Source: Zoroaster sp. YZ-2022
Taxonomy: Eukaryota; Echinodermata; Asteroidea; Forcipulatida; Zoroasteridae
Assembly (NCBI GenBank): GCA_029582265.1
Contig: CM055816.1
Location: 6,434,913 to 6,498,912, forward strand
DNA length: 64,000 nucleotides
Reading direction: 5' to 3'
Shown: piece after piece, positions 49,550-60,840 of the stretch
Layout of the letters: every line of letters starts with the position of its first letter
Position numbering within the stretch: the first letter of the stretch is position 1
Notes under the pieces: generated by a model
Databases searched by the model: none
The model's input: only the letters and a program-made list of their open reading frames with translations
Told to the model about the DNA's origin: nothing
Made by a program: the position numbers and the translations under genes

Positions 49550-50622
49550 TCCTCACCCGCAAAACTCATTGGTGTGCGTCTAAGTTTGTGTTTTACAGGT
49601 GGCGCATCCCCTGTCTCTATCTTGTGCTTAATTATGGGGAAGCGACCAAGATCAAACTCGTCTTTTGCAAAGACGTCTTTGAATTCTACCACTAAGTGAT
49701 TCAGTTCACTTTGCTCTTCTTCGGTTAGATGTTCTGCTGATCTAGTCAACAGATCTATCAGATACTCGGGCGGCTCGGTGTCGGCCGTAACAGCGACTGT
49801 ATTGATATGTGAGGCTTCATCTCCCGGCCCAACTGGAACCTCTATGACTGCAGCCACTTCTTCTGCACTTCCCATTAGCTGGTTGTATTTCAGCCGCACA
49901 TTTTTGTCTGTGGGGTTGACCATATACATGTACAGCTCCGCTTCCTGTCCGGAATCATGAACCGTCCGAGGCACCAGTACACTCAGCCCATGTGCTGGTT
50001 CAAACATAAATTGTTTGAGTGGTTCGTTCATCTTACAGTGAACCATTTTTACCGAATTTGGTGGGACGATAGTCGTCCGCTGGATGTATATGTTAGACGT
50101 CCTAGGGGATTGGGTCTCTTCTCCAAAATCCATGGCAATCTTCTCACCATCAAGCACCAGTATTGACTCTTGGATAAGGATGTCTATCTTGTGCCATCTA
50201 AGAAAATCTATTCCCAGAAGCATGTCGTCTTCGATCGGCGCCACATATATATTCTCCTGAAAACACTGCCTTCCTAGTGTTATGTCTAATGGCCCAGCAA
50301 TCATCCCTCGCATTTTCATATTTCGGCCAGCTGTATTCAAAATCACATCCTTGATTTTGTGTGGCTTGGTGTGCAGAGACTCATAAATGCGATCCGAAAT
50401 AATAGTAACTTCTGCAGCTGTGTCTACTATTGCCTTCAATGGTGTACCGTCCAAGCCTATTCTTACTTTGAACATAGAGTTTGAATGTAATTGGCATACT
50501 ACTACTTCCTCCATTACCCCATAAGGGTCAGTTTCAACCTCTTCCATGTTTGGCAAGGGGTAGGAAGATGTTCTGTCCCCAATGTAGTCCTGCGACTGCT
50601 GTACGTAGTTAATATCCCTCAA
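49550..50622 (-). pseudogene. Gypsy aspartic protease and start of reverse transcriptase
   Basis: The frame runs 50622-49468 on the minus strand (384 residues); its last ~25 residues are out of register. Residues 57-78 contain LDGTPLKAIVDTAAEVTII. The catalytic D-T-A at 67-69 sits in the retropepsin context, with Ala in place of the more usual Gly or Ser after Asp-Thr. The second protease signature, LLGIDFL, is at 135-141. Residues 290-365 (EEEQSELNHLVVEFKDVFA, then GRFPIIKHKIETGD) are the typical entry to Gypsy reverse transcriptase. A frameshift near 49550 passes to the next frame. The protease would process Gag-Pol in virus-like particles. Confidence 0.85.
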
Positions 50623-50889
50623 GTTGTTCCGTATCCTGGCTCAATTCCGGATGGATACAGCTCGACAATTTTCTTGTGTTATCCGAGGTGCTTGACATAG
50701 GATTAATCGGACCTATGTTAACTGAGCAAGAAGAAACAAATGATGAGGGTTCCGAAGTGCCCGGATTAGCCAGGGCATCTGTACTGCCAGGTACGTGTAC
50801 TATTGGTGGTCGACCAGCCGCTGTTCGGGTCGAAAGTTTGCCTTGCTCTCCGACCCGTTGCAGTTTAACTGATCCTCCATAACGAAAGA

Positions 50890-52070
50890 GACAGTCTACT
50901 CTGTTTTCTGGCCTGGACAATCCAGTTTGAAATGTCCCGTTTTGCCATAGTTGTAGCAAGGACTCTTGGACGGGTCAAAGTGTGGAGACTTAGATCTATC
51001 GGGGGGGGGGGGGCTGCGCGTGTAGAGAGCTGCCATTAGCTTGTCTAGGGTCCCATGGATGGAACAGAACTTCTCTTCTACAACTGCCAGTCGTTTCTCC
51101 ATAGCTGGGGACTCACTTGCGTGTGGGAGTTGAGGCTTGGGATTCTTGTTCACACCCACTGCGCATAACCTCATGCTTTCCATCCCGCGATCCCCTGGCT
51201 GTTATCAGTGTCAACAGGAGTATCCGTTATTCACCTTTCCGACGGGACTCTTACCATAGATAACCTTTAGGTGCTGAAACCCTTGTTTCAACAAGGTCTA
51301 TTGCTGTTATTTCGCCAATGGTGGCCGGACGGGAAGTGATCGCGTCATTGGCCAGCTTCGCGGTCTGGAGCAGCCTTGGCAGAACTTTAACACGACTTGT
51401 TTCTGTACATGCAATTCCGGGAGATCCCAGAATGCACGTGCCGCCAGATAGAGAAACACGGTCGGCCCAATCCAATCATTGTTTCTGTCAGCCGACTGCC
51501 GCGCATAATTAAATTGCATTTGCGTGGCTTCGGGTAAGTCTCGCAACCCGAATCTCTTCTCCATCTTCCTGACCAAATCAAAGTATTCCAGCCGTGGGTC
51601 TCGTTAGATCAACATGGCATAGAACTCACTAGCCTTCAGCCAATACGCGATCACTTCCCGTCCGGCCACCATTGAAACAGCAATAGACCTTGTTAAGTGG
51701 TTTCAGCACACCCAAAGTGTTATCTATGGTAGGTCCCGTCGGGAGGTGAAACGGATCTCCTTTGACACTGAACTTTGCCAAAAAGGCCTGCCAACTGCGA
51801 AGTCTGTCTGGCCAAAGAGAAGTGGGCGCATCATGCCAAAGGTTACCCGGCGGGGCATCCGCCAGTGCATGAGGCGCTTCTTGTTGCCGTGCTTTAAATA
51901 CAGGGCTCGCGGGCACTTGTGGTGGGGGATAACTATCAAAAGGATAAAGTGAGCCAGAAGGCTTGAACAACGGAGTCTCAGTTCTTGCAGCGCCCCACAG
52001 AAAAGGTGTCCCCCTGCATCTCTCAACGGCTGGCCTACTCCCGCCTCCAGAGTATGCACGAGGCAAGTGA
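50890..52070 (-). pseudogene. Gypsy gag (capsid and zinc knuckle)
   Basis: Several frames read in order on the minus strand: a proline-rich N-terminal part (52066-51629) ending SWQAFLAKFSVKGDPFH; the capsid-like helix region at 51600-51250 with EYFDLVRKMEKRFGLRDLP and FNYARQSADRNNDW; then a nucleocapsid piece at 51183-50896 ending in CYNYGKTGHFKLDC. That last block is a zinc knuckle (C-x2-C-x4-H-x4-C) with Tyr instead of the second Cys. A poly-G run at about 51001-51013 sits in the linker. At least four frame changes break the gene. Gag would package element RNA. Confidence 0.75.
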
Positions 52071-52099
52071 AGGCACCTGTTTTCTGGAGAGGACTTAGG

Positions 52100-53212
52100 G
52101 TGCTGCTAATCGGCGACTCCAGTTCGTCCCAAAATGGACAACATAGGATCTGAAGTCAAACAATGTTTGAAAGCTTTCGACATGTCCCCTCAAGCATGGG
52201 GGACCGTGTCAAGTAACTCTGGTGTTATATTATTACCTATGAGCGGTCCTCAAATCTATTATAAAGCGGTCGCTTGAGCATCCCCCAATTCCAGGGACGG
52301 ATACCAAGTCCCGGAAGGACAATAGTTGGACCGGTATTTTTCTCCATTGGTAAGTTTCCATTTGTTTGGTGGTTTATTCCGCTTGTACTTTTAATTTAAT
52401 ACAGGCAGTATCGATATATTTGAGGTAACCTAACCCTAGTACATGTACTAGGATGAACGGTATGAACAAATCAAATACTAAAACCTACCGAACAAGTCAA
52501 CGACTTAATTCACTGCTGGAAAATAGTGCTAATCTTCAAATACACATGTAGTTCTACCGTAAACAGAGGCTGAGCAGCCTACATGTATTACAACACACTG
52601 CCAAATAGTTCTGATAAACAGAGCTATTTATTACAACACAACTTAGAATAGTTCGTTTAAACAGAGCTACAAAACTTCGAAGATAGTTCCTTTTTTTTTT
52701 GGTAAACAGAGCTTAAAAACTTCAAACTTGTTTTGGTAAACAGAGCTTAAAAGCCTGGAATAAGTTTCTGATACAAAGCTTAAAACACTTCAAATAGTTA
52801 GGCAAAAGCTGACGGCGTACCGTTGAAGCTTTGCTGAAAAGATCAACGACCCTTTAGCCACTCGAACGAAAATTGTATAAGGCATGGTGTCGCTACACGA
52901 ATCGATTGTTCGAAACCGAATTCGCGTAAACAAAATCACCAAACGTTACTGCTGCTAACGTTGGGGAAAAAAAATAATGGAAATTATCATAATTTTCATT
53001 AACCACGAGAACGATACCGCAATCTTTTTACATGAACATCGTCTCAACAATATTGTATAACTGGGGACTATTCAATACAGTCGCAACGCAGTCCTCAAAC
53101 CCCTATGCGGAAAAATCCTTCCCAACCCGGCTCGTCTTTGAACTCTTTTTGACTGGCGACCTCGTGGTTTTTCCACACGCCACAAAGTTTTGAAATCCGA
53201 TGTGCAGATAAA
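52100..53212 (-). other. Gypsy 5' leader
   Basis: Sequence between the primer-binding site and gag, without a clear frame in the element's direction. It holds the AAACAGAGCT tandem repeat at 52560-52800. A coding-like 46-codon frame lies on the opposite strand at 52133-52273. Confidence 0.5.
52560..52800. repeat. Degenerate ~45-bp tandem repeat in Gypsy leader
   Basis: AAACAGAGCT (or a close variant) recurs near 52562, 52616, 52655, 52703, 52738 and, weaker, 52775. It is linked each time by AAAACTTCAAATAGTT-like sequence. Confidence 0.75.
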
Positions 53213-53232
53213 ACTCCTGTCTACGACGCCAA
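53213..53232 (-). promoter_or_regulatory. Gypsy primer-binding site
   Basis: On the minus strand TTGGCGTCGTAGACAGGAG directly follows the LTR end ...ACTACACA. It begins TGG as required for pairing with a tRNA 3' end. Confidence 0.65.
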
Positions 53233-53564
53233 TGTGTAGTATTTTCCGGAAAGAACTGCCCAATCTTTCGACCTGAGTCACGCACTCCGATGAGCCGTCA
53301 AAGGTGGATCTTGTTGTCATCGTAGTAAATACTAAATGCTTCCTTAGTTTCCAAGAAGCGGAGGATACAGCATGGAAATGTAGAGTTTATCTGTTCAGTC
53401 TCGGCTGGATTCCATGATGTACGCCACGAAAGATCATGCGAAAAAAAAAAAGGTCAATTCCCCGGAGGTCCCCGGAATGCAGTGGTGCGTATGCCCAATC
53501 GCGGTTAATCCATTGAAACAAAGGAACTGGCCCCAAGCCCCGGTATAATTATTTACAATACTAC
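53233..53564 (-). repeat. Gypsy 5' LTR
   Basis: About 332 bp. On the plus strand it starts TGTGTAGTATT and ends near AATACTAC, so it has TG...CA-type ends. It is homologous to 34281-34552, and the internal sequence on its left identifies it as the 5' LTR. GACACA follows it (53566-53572) and also stands near the other LTR (34269-34274), a possible target duplication. Confidence 0.7.
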
Positions 53565-54204
53565 TGGACACATACTTAGGCCAAATGGGTGCCTCACTAG
53601 TAACGATAGTAGTAGGGCCTAATAGTAGTACTGTAATATCCTCCATGTGTGTATGTTTTTTGTTAATGTAAAACAGCGAACATATCACTGTCACATATCA
53701 TAGTATGACACCTCCATCCATTGTACAGAACAATGACAATGCTGGTACACTAATAGCTAGCATACACACATACAAAGTCATTTACATGACCAGCACATGA
53801 CCTGCTGCACACACTAATGTTAACGTTAACCATGCTTTTGTATAGTCATTATCTGTATACTAAAACAAACATACATGTATAATAAATGTGAAAGTTTACA
53901 TACCTTCAAATGAAACAAAGTAATGAAGACCCCTTCCATTAATTGTGAAACAATTCTCCAACAATCATTGCCCATTGGGATGAAAACAAATGACATCGTA
54001 TCGTAAAGTTAAACATGATGGCGGTTGGAAAATGTGTGGTCTGGCGTGACGTATTTCTTCTTTGTCCAATCAAAATGGCATGATTTGCTGACATGCGACG
54101 TCACTTATAAGAAAAATTGACCTAGGAATTCGGCTCAAATTGGACCTAGAAAATATTTGACCCGGCAAAAAGGTCAAAAGTTTGACCCGGGAGTTTTAAG
54201 AGTG
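53565..54204. repeat. Repeat family R, copy R3, right part
   Basis: Colinear with 46560-47155, ending in the same GACCCGGGAGTTTTAAGAGTG terminus. It is the continuation of 33905-34280 after removal of the Gypsy element. Confidence 0.75.
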
Positions 54205-55347
54205 TAGGGGTTGCAGCACATGTAGTTGGTCGTATGCAAAATTGTATGGAATCCGCGCAGAAAAACATTTAGGAGTAAATATTTTAAACTCGGAATAGTC
54301 ACATCGATGTCATGGGCAACATATCTCGTGCATATTATTTTTCACCAAAACCTTGCAGCGTCTTCGTAAGAAATGTGAAATGTACCCTAATTTTGGTCAT
54401 ATAGTTTGTGCCATCAACATGTTTTCTTCACACAAAATGTTTAAAACAAATCAATTTCACTCAAAATTACTTATGAACGAGTCTCGATACATACTGCCAA
54501 TCATCAAACTCTAATTCAAAGTCACAGAGGTAAGCACGCAACTGACGGGGAGACGTCATAGCCCAACCTCAGGATATTTGGAGGGTCCCGCCGGGTTTCG
54601 CCGGGTTTCCACACTTTGGTCTTGAACTTTGCCGTCTTCATGAATATTAGATATGCAAGAGGTCATGCACAGCCCCACGGCCTCATTAAGAAAGCCCACC
54701 AAACGCTACAATGAGCTGGTGAAACTCTGACCGCAAAGGCAATTACTTTTACACAAAAGCAGTTTGACAGTGCAGGGGCTGTCTTTTGTCAAGGGATTAT
54801 AGCATCAGCTGTGTCCTTCCTTCGCTCCTGATTTCAACACCTCCCACACAGCTTCTGTAATGTATGTAAAGAAATTAAAAAAATGGTTGATAAAACTGTC
54901 CAGAAAAATAAACTTTTTGCGTTTTGTTTTGCGATTCAGTATTTTGGCTTACATAATGTTGTCCTGCACCCGTACGACGGTCTGTTGTTCAGTAACTTGT
55001 ATGGCCTCCAAATCCGTTGTATGCGAAGCCATAATGTATCTCTTGTGTATGTATCCTTGATTTGTTCCAAAGTTTTATCATATAAAGATGGTACATGTAA
55101 TTACTTCTTGATTAGTTGTAGTTCTATCCACATAAAATGGAGACGTTTGCTTTAATGCGAATATGATATGATATTCGTAGCGTCAGATGTCAATAGTCAC
55201 GTGTTTTTAAATCACCTGCCCCCTTGAACTGCGTAATGCTTTCCATAAAATGGTAATTTAAATACAGATCTTATTAAAAAAAAGGTAAATGTGGCAAAGA
55301 AGAAGAGTGTCTTTTGTGGTCATGCTTTGAGCCACGCCGCCGTAGGA
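54205..55347. other. No recognisable feature
   Basis: Single-copy-looking sequence with open frames of at most 90 codons and no motif. Confidence 0.5.
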
Positions 55348-55847
55348 NNNNNNNNNNNNNNNNNNNNNNNNNNNNNNNNNNNNNNNNNNNNNNNNNNNNN
55401 NNNNNNNNNNNNNNNNNNNNNNNNNNNNNNNNNNNNNNNNNNNNNNNNNNNNNNNNNNNNNNNNNNNNNNNNNNNNNNNNNNNNNNNNNNNNNNNNNNNN
55501 NNNNNNNNNNNNNNNNNNNNNNNNNNNNNNNNNNNNNNNNNNNNNNNNNNNNNNNNNNNNNNNNNNNNNNNNNNNNNNNNNNNNNNNNNNNNNNNNNNNN
55601 NNNNNNNNNNNNNNNNNNNNNNNNNNNNNNNNNNNNNNNNNNNNNNNNNNNNNNNNNNNNNNNNNNNNNNNNNNNNNNNNNNNNNNNNNNNNNNNNNNNN
55701 NNNNNNNNNNNNNNNNNNNNNNNNNNNNNNNNNNNNNNNNNNNNNNNNNNNNNNNNNNNNNNNNNNNNNNNNNNNNNNNNNNNNNNNNNNNNNNNNNNNN
55801 NNNNNNNNNNNNNNNNNNNNNNNNNNNNNNNNNNNNNNNNNNNNNNN
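55348..55847. other. Assembly gap, 500 N
   Basis: Exactly 500 N. The inverted copy of the Gypsy/R/LTR segment begins at the first base after it. Confidence 0.99.
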
Positions 55848-57379
55848 AAAGAAAACGGCTTTCGTCACCAAGTACGGCTTATATGAGATCGTACGAATGG
55901 GATTTGGGTTGTGCAACGCCCCAGCAACCTTTTCTCGGGTCATGAACCTTGTCCTTAGAGGGCTGAATTGGGACATTGTCCTCGCATTTGTAGACAACAT
56001 AGTCGTGTTGGGGAAGTCTTTCTCTGATCACGTGGTAAACCTTCGACAAGTGCTACAGCGACTTCAGGAATTCCAGGTAAAGTTGAAACCGAAGAAATGT
56101 GTTTTGTTTCAACGCAGGGTGGAATTCCTCGGCAGGGACATTGACGAGAGGGGTATGCAAATGAAAGAAGAACATTGAAGGCAGTGAAAGACTGGCCGGT
56201 CCCGGTAAACACCAAACAGGTGGAGCAGTTTTTAGGACTGGTAAATTACCACCGGGCCTTCCTCAAGAACTATGCCTCAGTGGCAGCACCGCTCTACAAT
56301 ATCACGGGTAAAAACAAGTTCACTTGGGAAACTGACCATCAGCAGGCCTTCGAGAACATCAAGGAATTGCTGATGTCCGCTCCCGTTCTGGCCACCTAAT
56401 TCTCACGTTCCATTCATTTTGGACACGATGCGTCGAACACCGCCATCGGAGCTGAACTAATCCAAGTCCAGGGGGATCAGGAACGAGTAGTGGCGTATGG
56501 GAGTGTTTCCTTGTCACCGGAACAGCGCCGCTACTGTGTCACCAGACGTGAGCTGCTCGCAGTGGTTAAGTTTACCCGGCAAGCCATTCTTGGTCAGAAC
56601 CGGTCATACCAGTCTCACCTGGCTACTTAACTTCAAAGAGCCTCAAGGGCAAATAGCCCGATGGCTGGAAGAATTAAGCCAGTACAACATGAAAGTCGAA
56701 CATAGGGCTCGGAGGAAGCACTCGAATGCAGATGCACTTTCGCGCATAGAGGGAAGTGTGGAACCATGTGGAAACTACCGATTGGGCCTCCAGCTGGAGA
56801 GTCTTCCATGTCAGGGGTGCAGTTATTGCCGTAAAGCTCATCTGAACTGGGCTCATTTCGTGGAAGTGGTAGATGATGTCATTCCCCTGGCAGCCAAGCC
56901 TAAGGTCCGCAAGACTACTATAGAGGCGGATAATCCACAAGAACTGGGTGGCTATGTAACAACCGTTGACATACTTCACATAGCCAAAGGCCCTGTGTTT
57001 TCACTGGATGGGGAAGATCTAGTTCTAGTTGACGTTGACGGTACTATTGGAGCAGTTGCTAAAGGCCTGGATGAACCGATTTCGACACAGCGTATGCAGG
57101 AGGAACAGGAAAAAGACAGTCAATTGACCCACCTTCGTCACTGGATAACAACCCAACAAGAACCGCCCGAAGGCACAGTTATGCTATGGGGTCCAGCGGA
57201 AAAATCCGTGTGGCTAAACCGAGACCTGTTCCATATTGATAAAGGGATTACCTGGAAGAAAATTTATGACAACAATGTGCTCGTTGTACCGCGAGCGTTG
57301 CAGAGGCAGGTTATTGAATTAAACCATGACCTACCCTCAGCAGGACATCCTGGGGTTAACAGGACCATCGCAAAGATAA
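55848..57379 (+). pseudogene. Gypsy RT-RNase H-integrase, inverted copy, left of insertion
   Basis: Near-identical reverse complement of 47760-49283. It enters inside reverse transcriptase (KKTAFVTKYGLYE). The catalytic motif C here reads AFVDNIVV, so the second Asp is Asn. A one-base loss near 56177 and a change near 56395 (APVLAT then stop) break the frame; RNase H and the tether follow in another frame to 57379. The H2C2 zinc domain of integrase is cut just after VNRTIAKI by the 4-kb inverted-repeat element and resumes at 61456. Confidence 0.85.
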
Positions 57380-57539
57380 TAGAGCGGCAGCCCAGAGCAT
57401 TTTGGTCAAACGAACAAGGTACCAATATCCGAGTACAGGAACATTTATTGTGTAACCTAACATATTCAGATATGGATGTCTGCCGGGGACCCCCTGCTGC
57501 GTGTGGCCCCCGGGGCCCCCAAAAAGGGACCCAATAATG

Positions 57540-57965
57540 GGCTGGATCAAACATAGGAGGTACCACATGAAACCAAGATAAAATGAACAATTACACTCAC
57601 TATATAAAATATCCATTGCCAGACAAATTGTCTGCTGCATAAGGCCCGCCAGACACCCCAAAAGGGTCTCAAAATTTGGGCTGGATCAAACATAGAGGTA
57701 CCATGAAACCAAGTTAAAATGAACAATTACACTTACTAAGTATAAAATATCCATTGCCAGACAAATTGTCTGGCTGCATAAGGCCCGCCAGACACCCCTT
57801 AAAAGTTTACCCTGTGTACACTATGATAGAATTGGGCTAGAAGATATATTAAAAGTACCACATGAAAGTAAGTTTAAATGAACATGTACATCTCACAGAG
57901 TACAGAATGGCCCCTACCAGACAAATTTTCCTCTGCATATGAGTACCAGACAATCTGCCTAAGGT
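57540..57965. repeat. Subterminal tandem repeats in left arm
   Basis: Three ~140-157-bp units begin GGGCTGGATCAAACATAG (57540, 57678) and, diverged, GGGCTAGAAG (57833). Each contains CAGACAAATTGTCTG, a perfect palindrome in the first two units. The mirror set lies at 60860-61300. Confidence 0.8.
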
Positions 57966-57974
57966 CCACCAGAC

Positions 57975-58840
57975 CAGGCCGGATTAACCCAGGGGCACTT
58001 TAAGAACAGGCCCGGCCCCACATGAAGGGCCCACCAAATGAACCGTCAAATGTCTATTTAAATTATGTTCTTATTGTAGCTGGTAAAGCCTACAAAATAT
58101 TGTCTAATTTGTCAAATTGTCTTCCTATATTTTAGTTACAATAGCAGAGCCTGAAATAACGGTCGGACATCGGACAATTTCCGACCAAATTAAACTTTTT
58201 CCGACCAAACGTTCAATTGGTCGGAGATTTTGTCCAGACAAATTTACTGGTAGACTTGCCACAAGTCGACTTCTTTCTTTTCACTAAAGAGCCCTCTCGC
58301 AAAGCGAAAGGTCGAGCGACCGAAGGGCGGCTCAGCAAAATCGAAAACAGTGCGATCAGTTTTCTTCAATAAGACTGGGTCTGAGCTCAGCATACCGCAA
58401 AGAATGCGGGCTCAGGAAACAAGATGGCAGCGTGGCTGTCAAATTTTTGATCTGTCAAAAGGTGAGTCTATGAAATTATCTAGTATACTATTATACTATT
58501 ACACAAATTAAAAAGCACTGTTAGTGTTTAGCATAAAGAATATTTACTGCATGGCGGGATTTACCCAACGGAGGGAGTCAAAATGAATCGAAAAAAATAA
58601 GTCCGATAAAATTTGAAAATGTCTGATTAAAATTCATTTTGGCCGGGCAAATTTTGACCGATATTTCAAGCTCTGCAATAGTAAAGTATATCGCACACTC
58701 AATTGCAATCCGAAAATTTTGATCCCGTTTCGAATTCATCCTGACCCGTGCAAATGTAGACGTTCAGGTAACAAGTGGTAATATAGGGACCCCCACCAGA
58801 CGAGTGCCCCAGGGCCCCCCACAAGCTTAATCCGGCCCTG
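57975..58840. mobile_element. hAT-like element nested in left arm
   Basis: It begins CAGGCCGGATTAA and ends TTAATCCGGCCCTG, 866 bp, with no transposase. No clear 8-bp flanking repeat remains. It includes ATGGCAGCGTGGCTG near 58423 followed closely by a GGTGAGT donor-like site, perhaps a captured first exon. Confidence 0.55.
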
Positions 58841-59137
58841 GAGTCAACAATGGTCAAGGTCATGTTTTGTTTTTAAAGATGGAAGTATTTTCTTTGAGAT
58901 GAAATAATGTAAGTCAATTAAGCAATGAGCTTAAATGGAATAATCACATAATAGATTAGGCCTACTGTTAAAAAGTCATGAAAATGGCATGAACCTGTTT
59001 CTTGATCTTGTGAATATCTGATCAGATAATGAAAGCAGGCCTGCTATAGGCCCTAGGTTAGGCCATGCTTAGCAAGGCATGTACACATTTTCCCAGTTTT
59101 ACGTGTCTGGCCTCATTGACATCCTTCACGTCACCCT

Positions 59138-59527
59138 TCATGCCATACAAGGAACAGACGAACTCTTCTGCTTTACTCTGAATGCAGTGGTGAAGAATGC
59201 AGTGGTGAAGTCAGAGCCGGTAAATACATGAAGACCTGGCATGGCTATAGCTAGTCCCTTCTGCTTTGACTCCAGGGCGGTGGCAATGCTGCTGACATCA
59301 ATATGTCGACGGCTATTCCCCGATCCACAATCCATGCGACTGTATGGCATAGCTCTGTGACTTGTCAGGTGTCTTCCTATCATTCCTAGGAGGATAACTA
59401 AGACGTCAGTATCGGAGGCTCTGATCACTGCATTTCCAGTAACACTGGATGCATGGAATGCAAGGAGAATGTCTGCCTCCTCATGACTACCCTGGAGATG
59501 GGCTGGATGTCCAACATACATCTTCAA
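59138..59527 (-). pseudogene. XPG/FEN-like (PIN-fold) nuclease fragment
   Basis: The 129-residue minus-strand frame contains, in order, SHEEADILLAFHA (XPG-I type acidic helix), ASDTDVLVILL (paired aspartates on a strand), GNSRRHIDVSSIATAL, and PGLHVFTGSDFTTAF (the G-x-D-[YF] motif of the helix-hairpin region). These acidic blocks are those that bind metal in FEN1/XPG-type structure-specific nucleases. Many invertebrate genomes encode related uncharacterised proteins. The N-terminal half of such a nuclease is missing, and a 15-bp tandem duplication near 59185-59214 spoils the C-terminal side before a stop. It lies alone in the centre of the inverted-repeat element, whose product it presumably was. 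Confidence 0.65.
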
Positions 59528-60034
59528 ATCAAGCTCATTGAATGTGAGACGTATACAGTATATAGTTCACCTGCATGCTAACAGAGGGCTAGGTAGGCCT
59601 TGTCTCTCTCTCAGTATCAATGGATGCTGCATGGATAAACCTATGAGACTTGATATAATTTGTAGATATAACTTGTAGATGTCTGACACACTTAAAATGT
59701 TCAAGTGGTATTGGGACCTCCATCCACTCTCCAAATTGTCATGAACCATTCTGCAACCTATTATGAGCTAACCTGTATCAGGTAGGCTACAAATGTGTAC
59801 ATGCCTTGCTGAGCATGACCTAGCCTAGGGCCTATAGCAGGCCTGCTTTCATTATCTGATCAGATATTCACAAGAAACAGGTTCATGCCATTTTCATGAC
59901 TTTTTAACAGTAGGCCTAATCTATTATGTGATTATTCCATTTAAGCTCATTGCATAATTGACTTACATGATTTCATCTCAAAGAAAATCCTTCCATCTTT
60001 AAAAACAAAACATGACCTTGACCATTGTTGACTC

Positions 60035-60840
60035 CAGGGCCGGATTAAGCTTGTGGGGCCCTGGGGGCACTCGTCTGGTGGGGGCCCTGTATGACCACTT
60101 GTTACCTGAACGTCTACATTTGCACGGACAAAATGTCCGGCCAAAATGAAATTTGATCGGACTTTTTTTTTTCGATTCATTTTGACCCCCTCCGTTGGGT
60201 AAATCCCGCCATGCAGTATAATAATTCTTTATGCTAAACACTAACATTGCTTTTTAATTTGTGTAATAGTATAATAGTATAATAGTATACTAGATCATTT
60301 CGTAGACTCACCCTTTGACAGATCAAAAATTTGACAGCCACGCTGCCATCTTGTTTCCTGAGCCCGCATTCTTTGCGGTATGCTGAGCTCAGACCCAGTC
60401 TTATTGAAGAAAACTGATCGCACTGTTTTTTTCAAATTTAAATAGACATTTGATTTTGCTGAGACGCCCTTCGGTCGCTCGACCTTTCGCTTTGCGAGAG
60501 GGTTCTTTTAAGTGAAAAAGAAAAAGAAGTCGACTTGTGGCAAGTCTACAAGTAAATTTGTCTGGACAAAATTTTCGACCAATTAAACGTTTGGTTGGAA
60601 AAACTGTAATTTGATGGGAAATCGTCCGATGTCCGACCGTTATTTCAGGCTCTGCTATATATTGTAACTAAAATATAGGAAGACAACATTTTGACAAATT
60701 AGACAATATTTTGTAGGCTACCGGCTACAATAAGAACATGAATTTAAATAGACATTTGACGTGAAATTCACATAACGGTTCATTTGGTGGGGCCCCCTTC
60801 ATGGGGGCGGGGCCTGTGCCCCTAGGTTAATCCGGCCCTG
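60035..60840. mobile_element. hAT-like element nested in right arm
   Basis: Reverse complement of 57975-58840 at the mirror position. It begins CAGGGCCGGATTAAG and ends TTAATCCGGCCCTG, and is 60 bp shorter through deletions. Confidence 0.55.

Noticed and set aside
57420..57590. Frames continuing Gypsy integrase past 57379
   Set aside because: They run into the arm of the inserted element; similarity to integrase stops at the TAA site.
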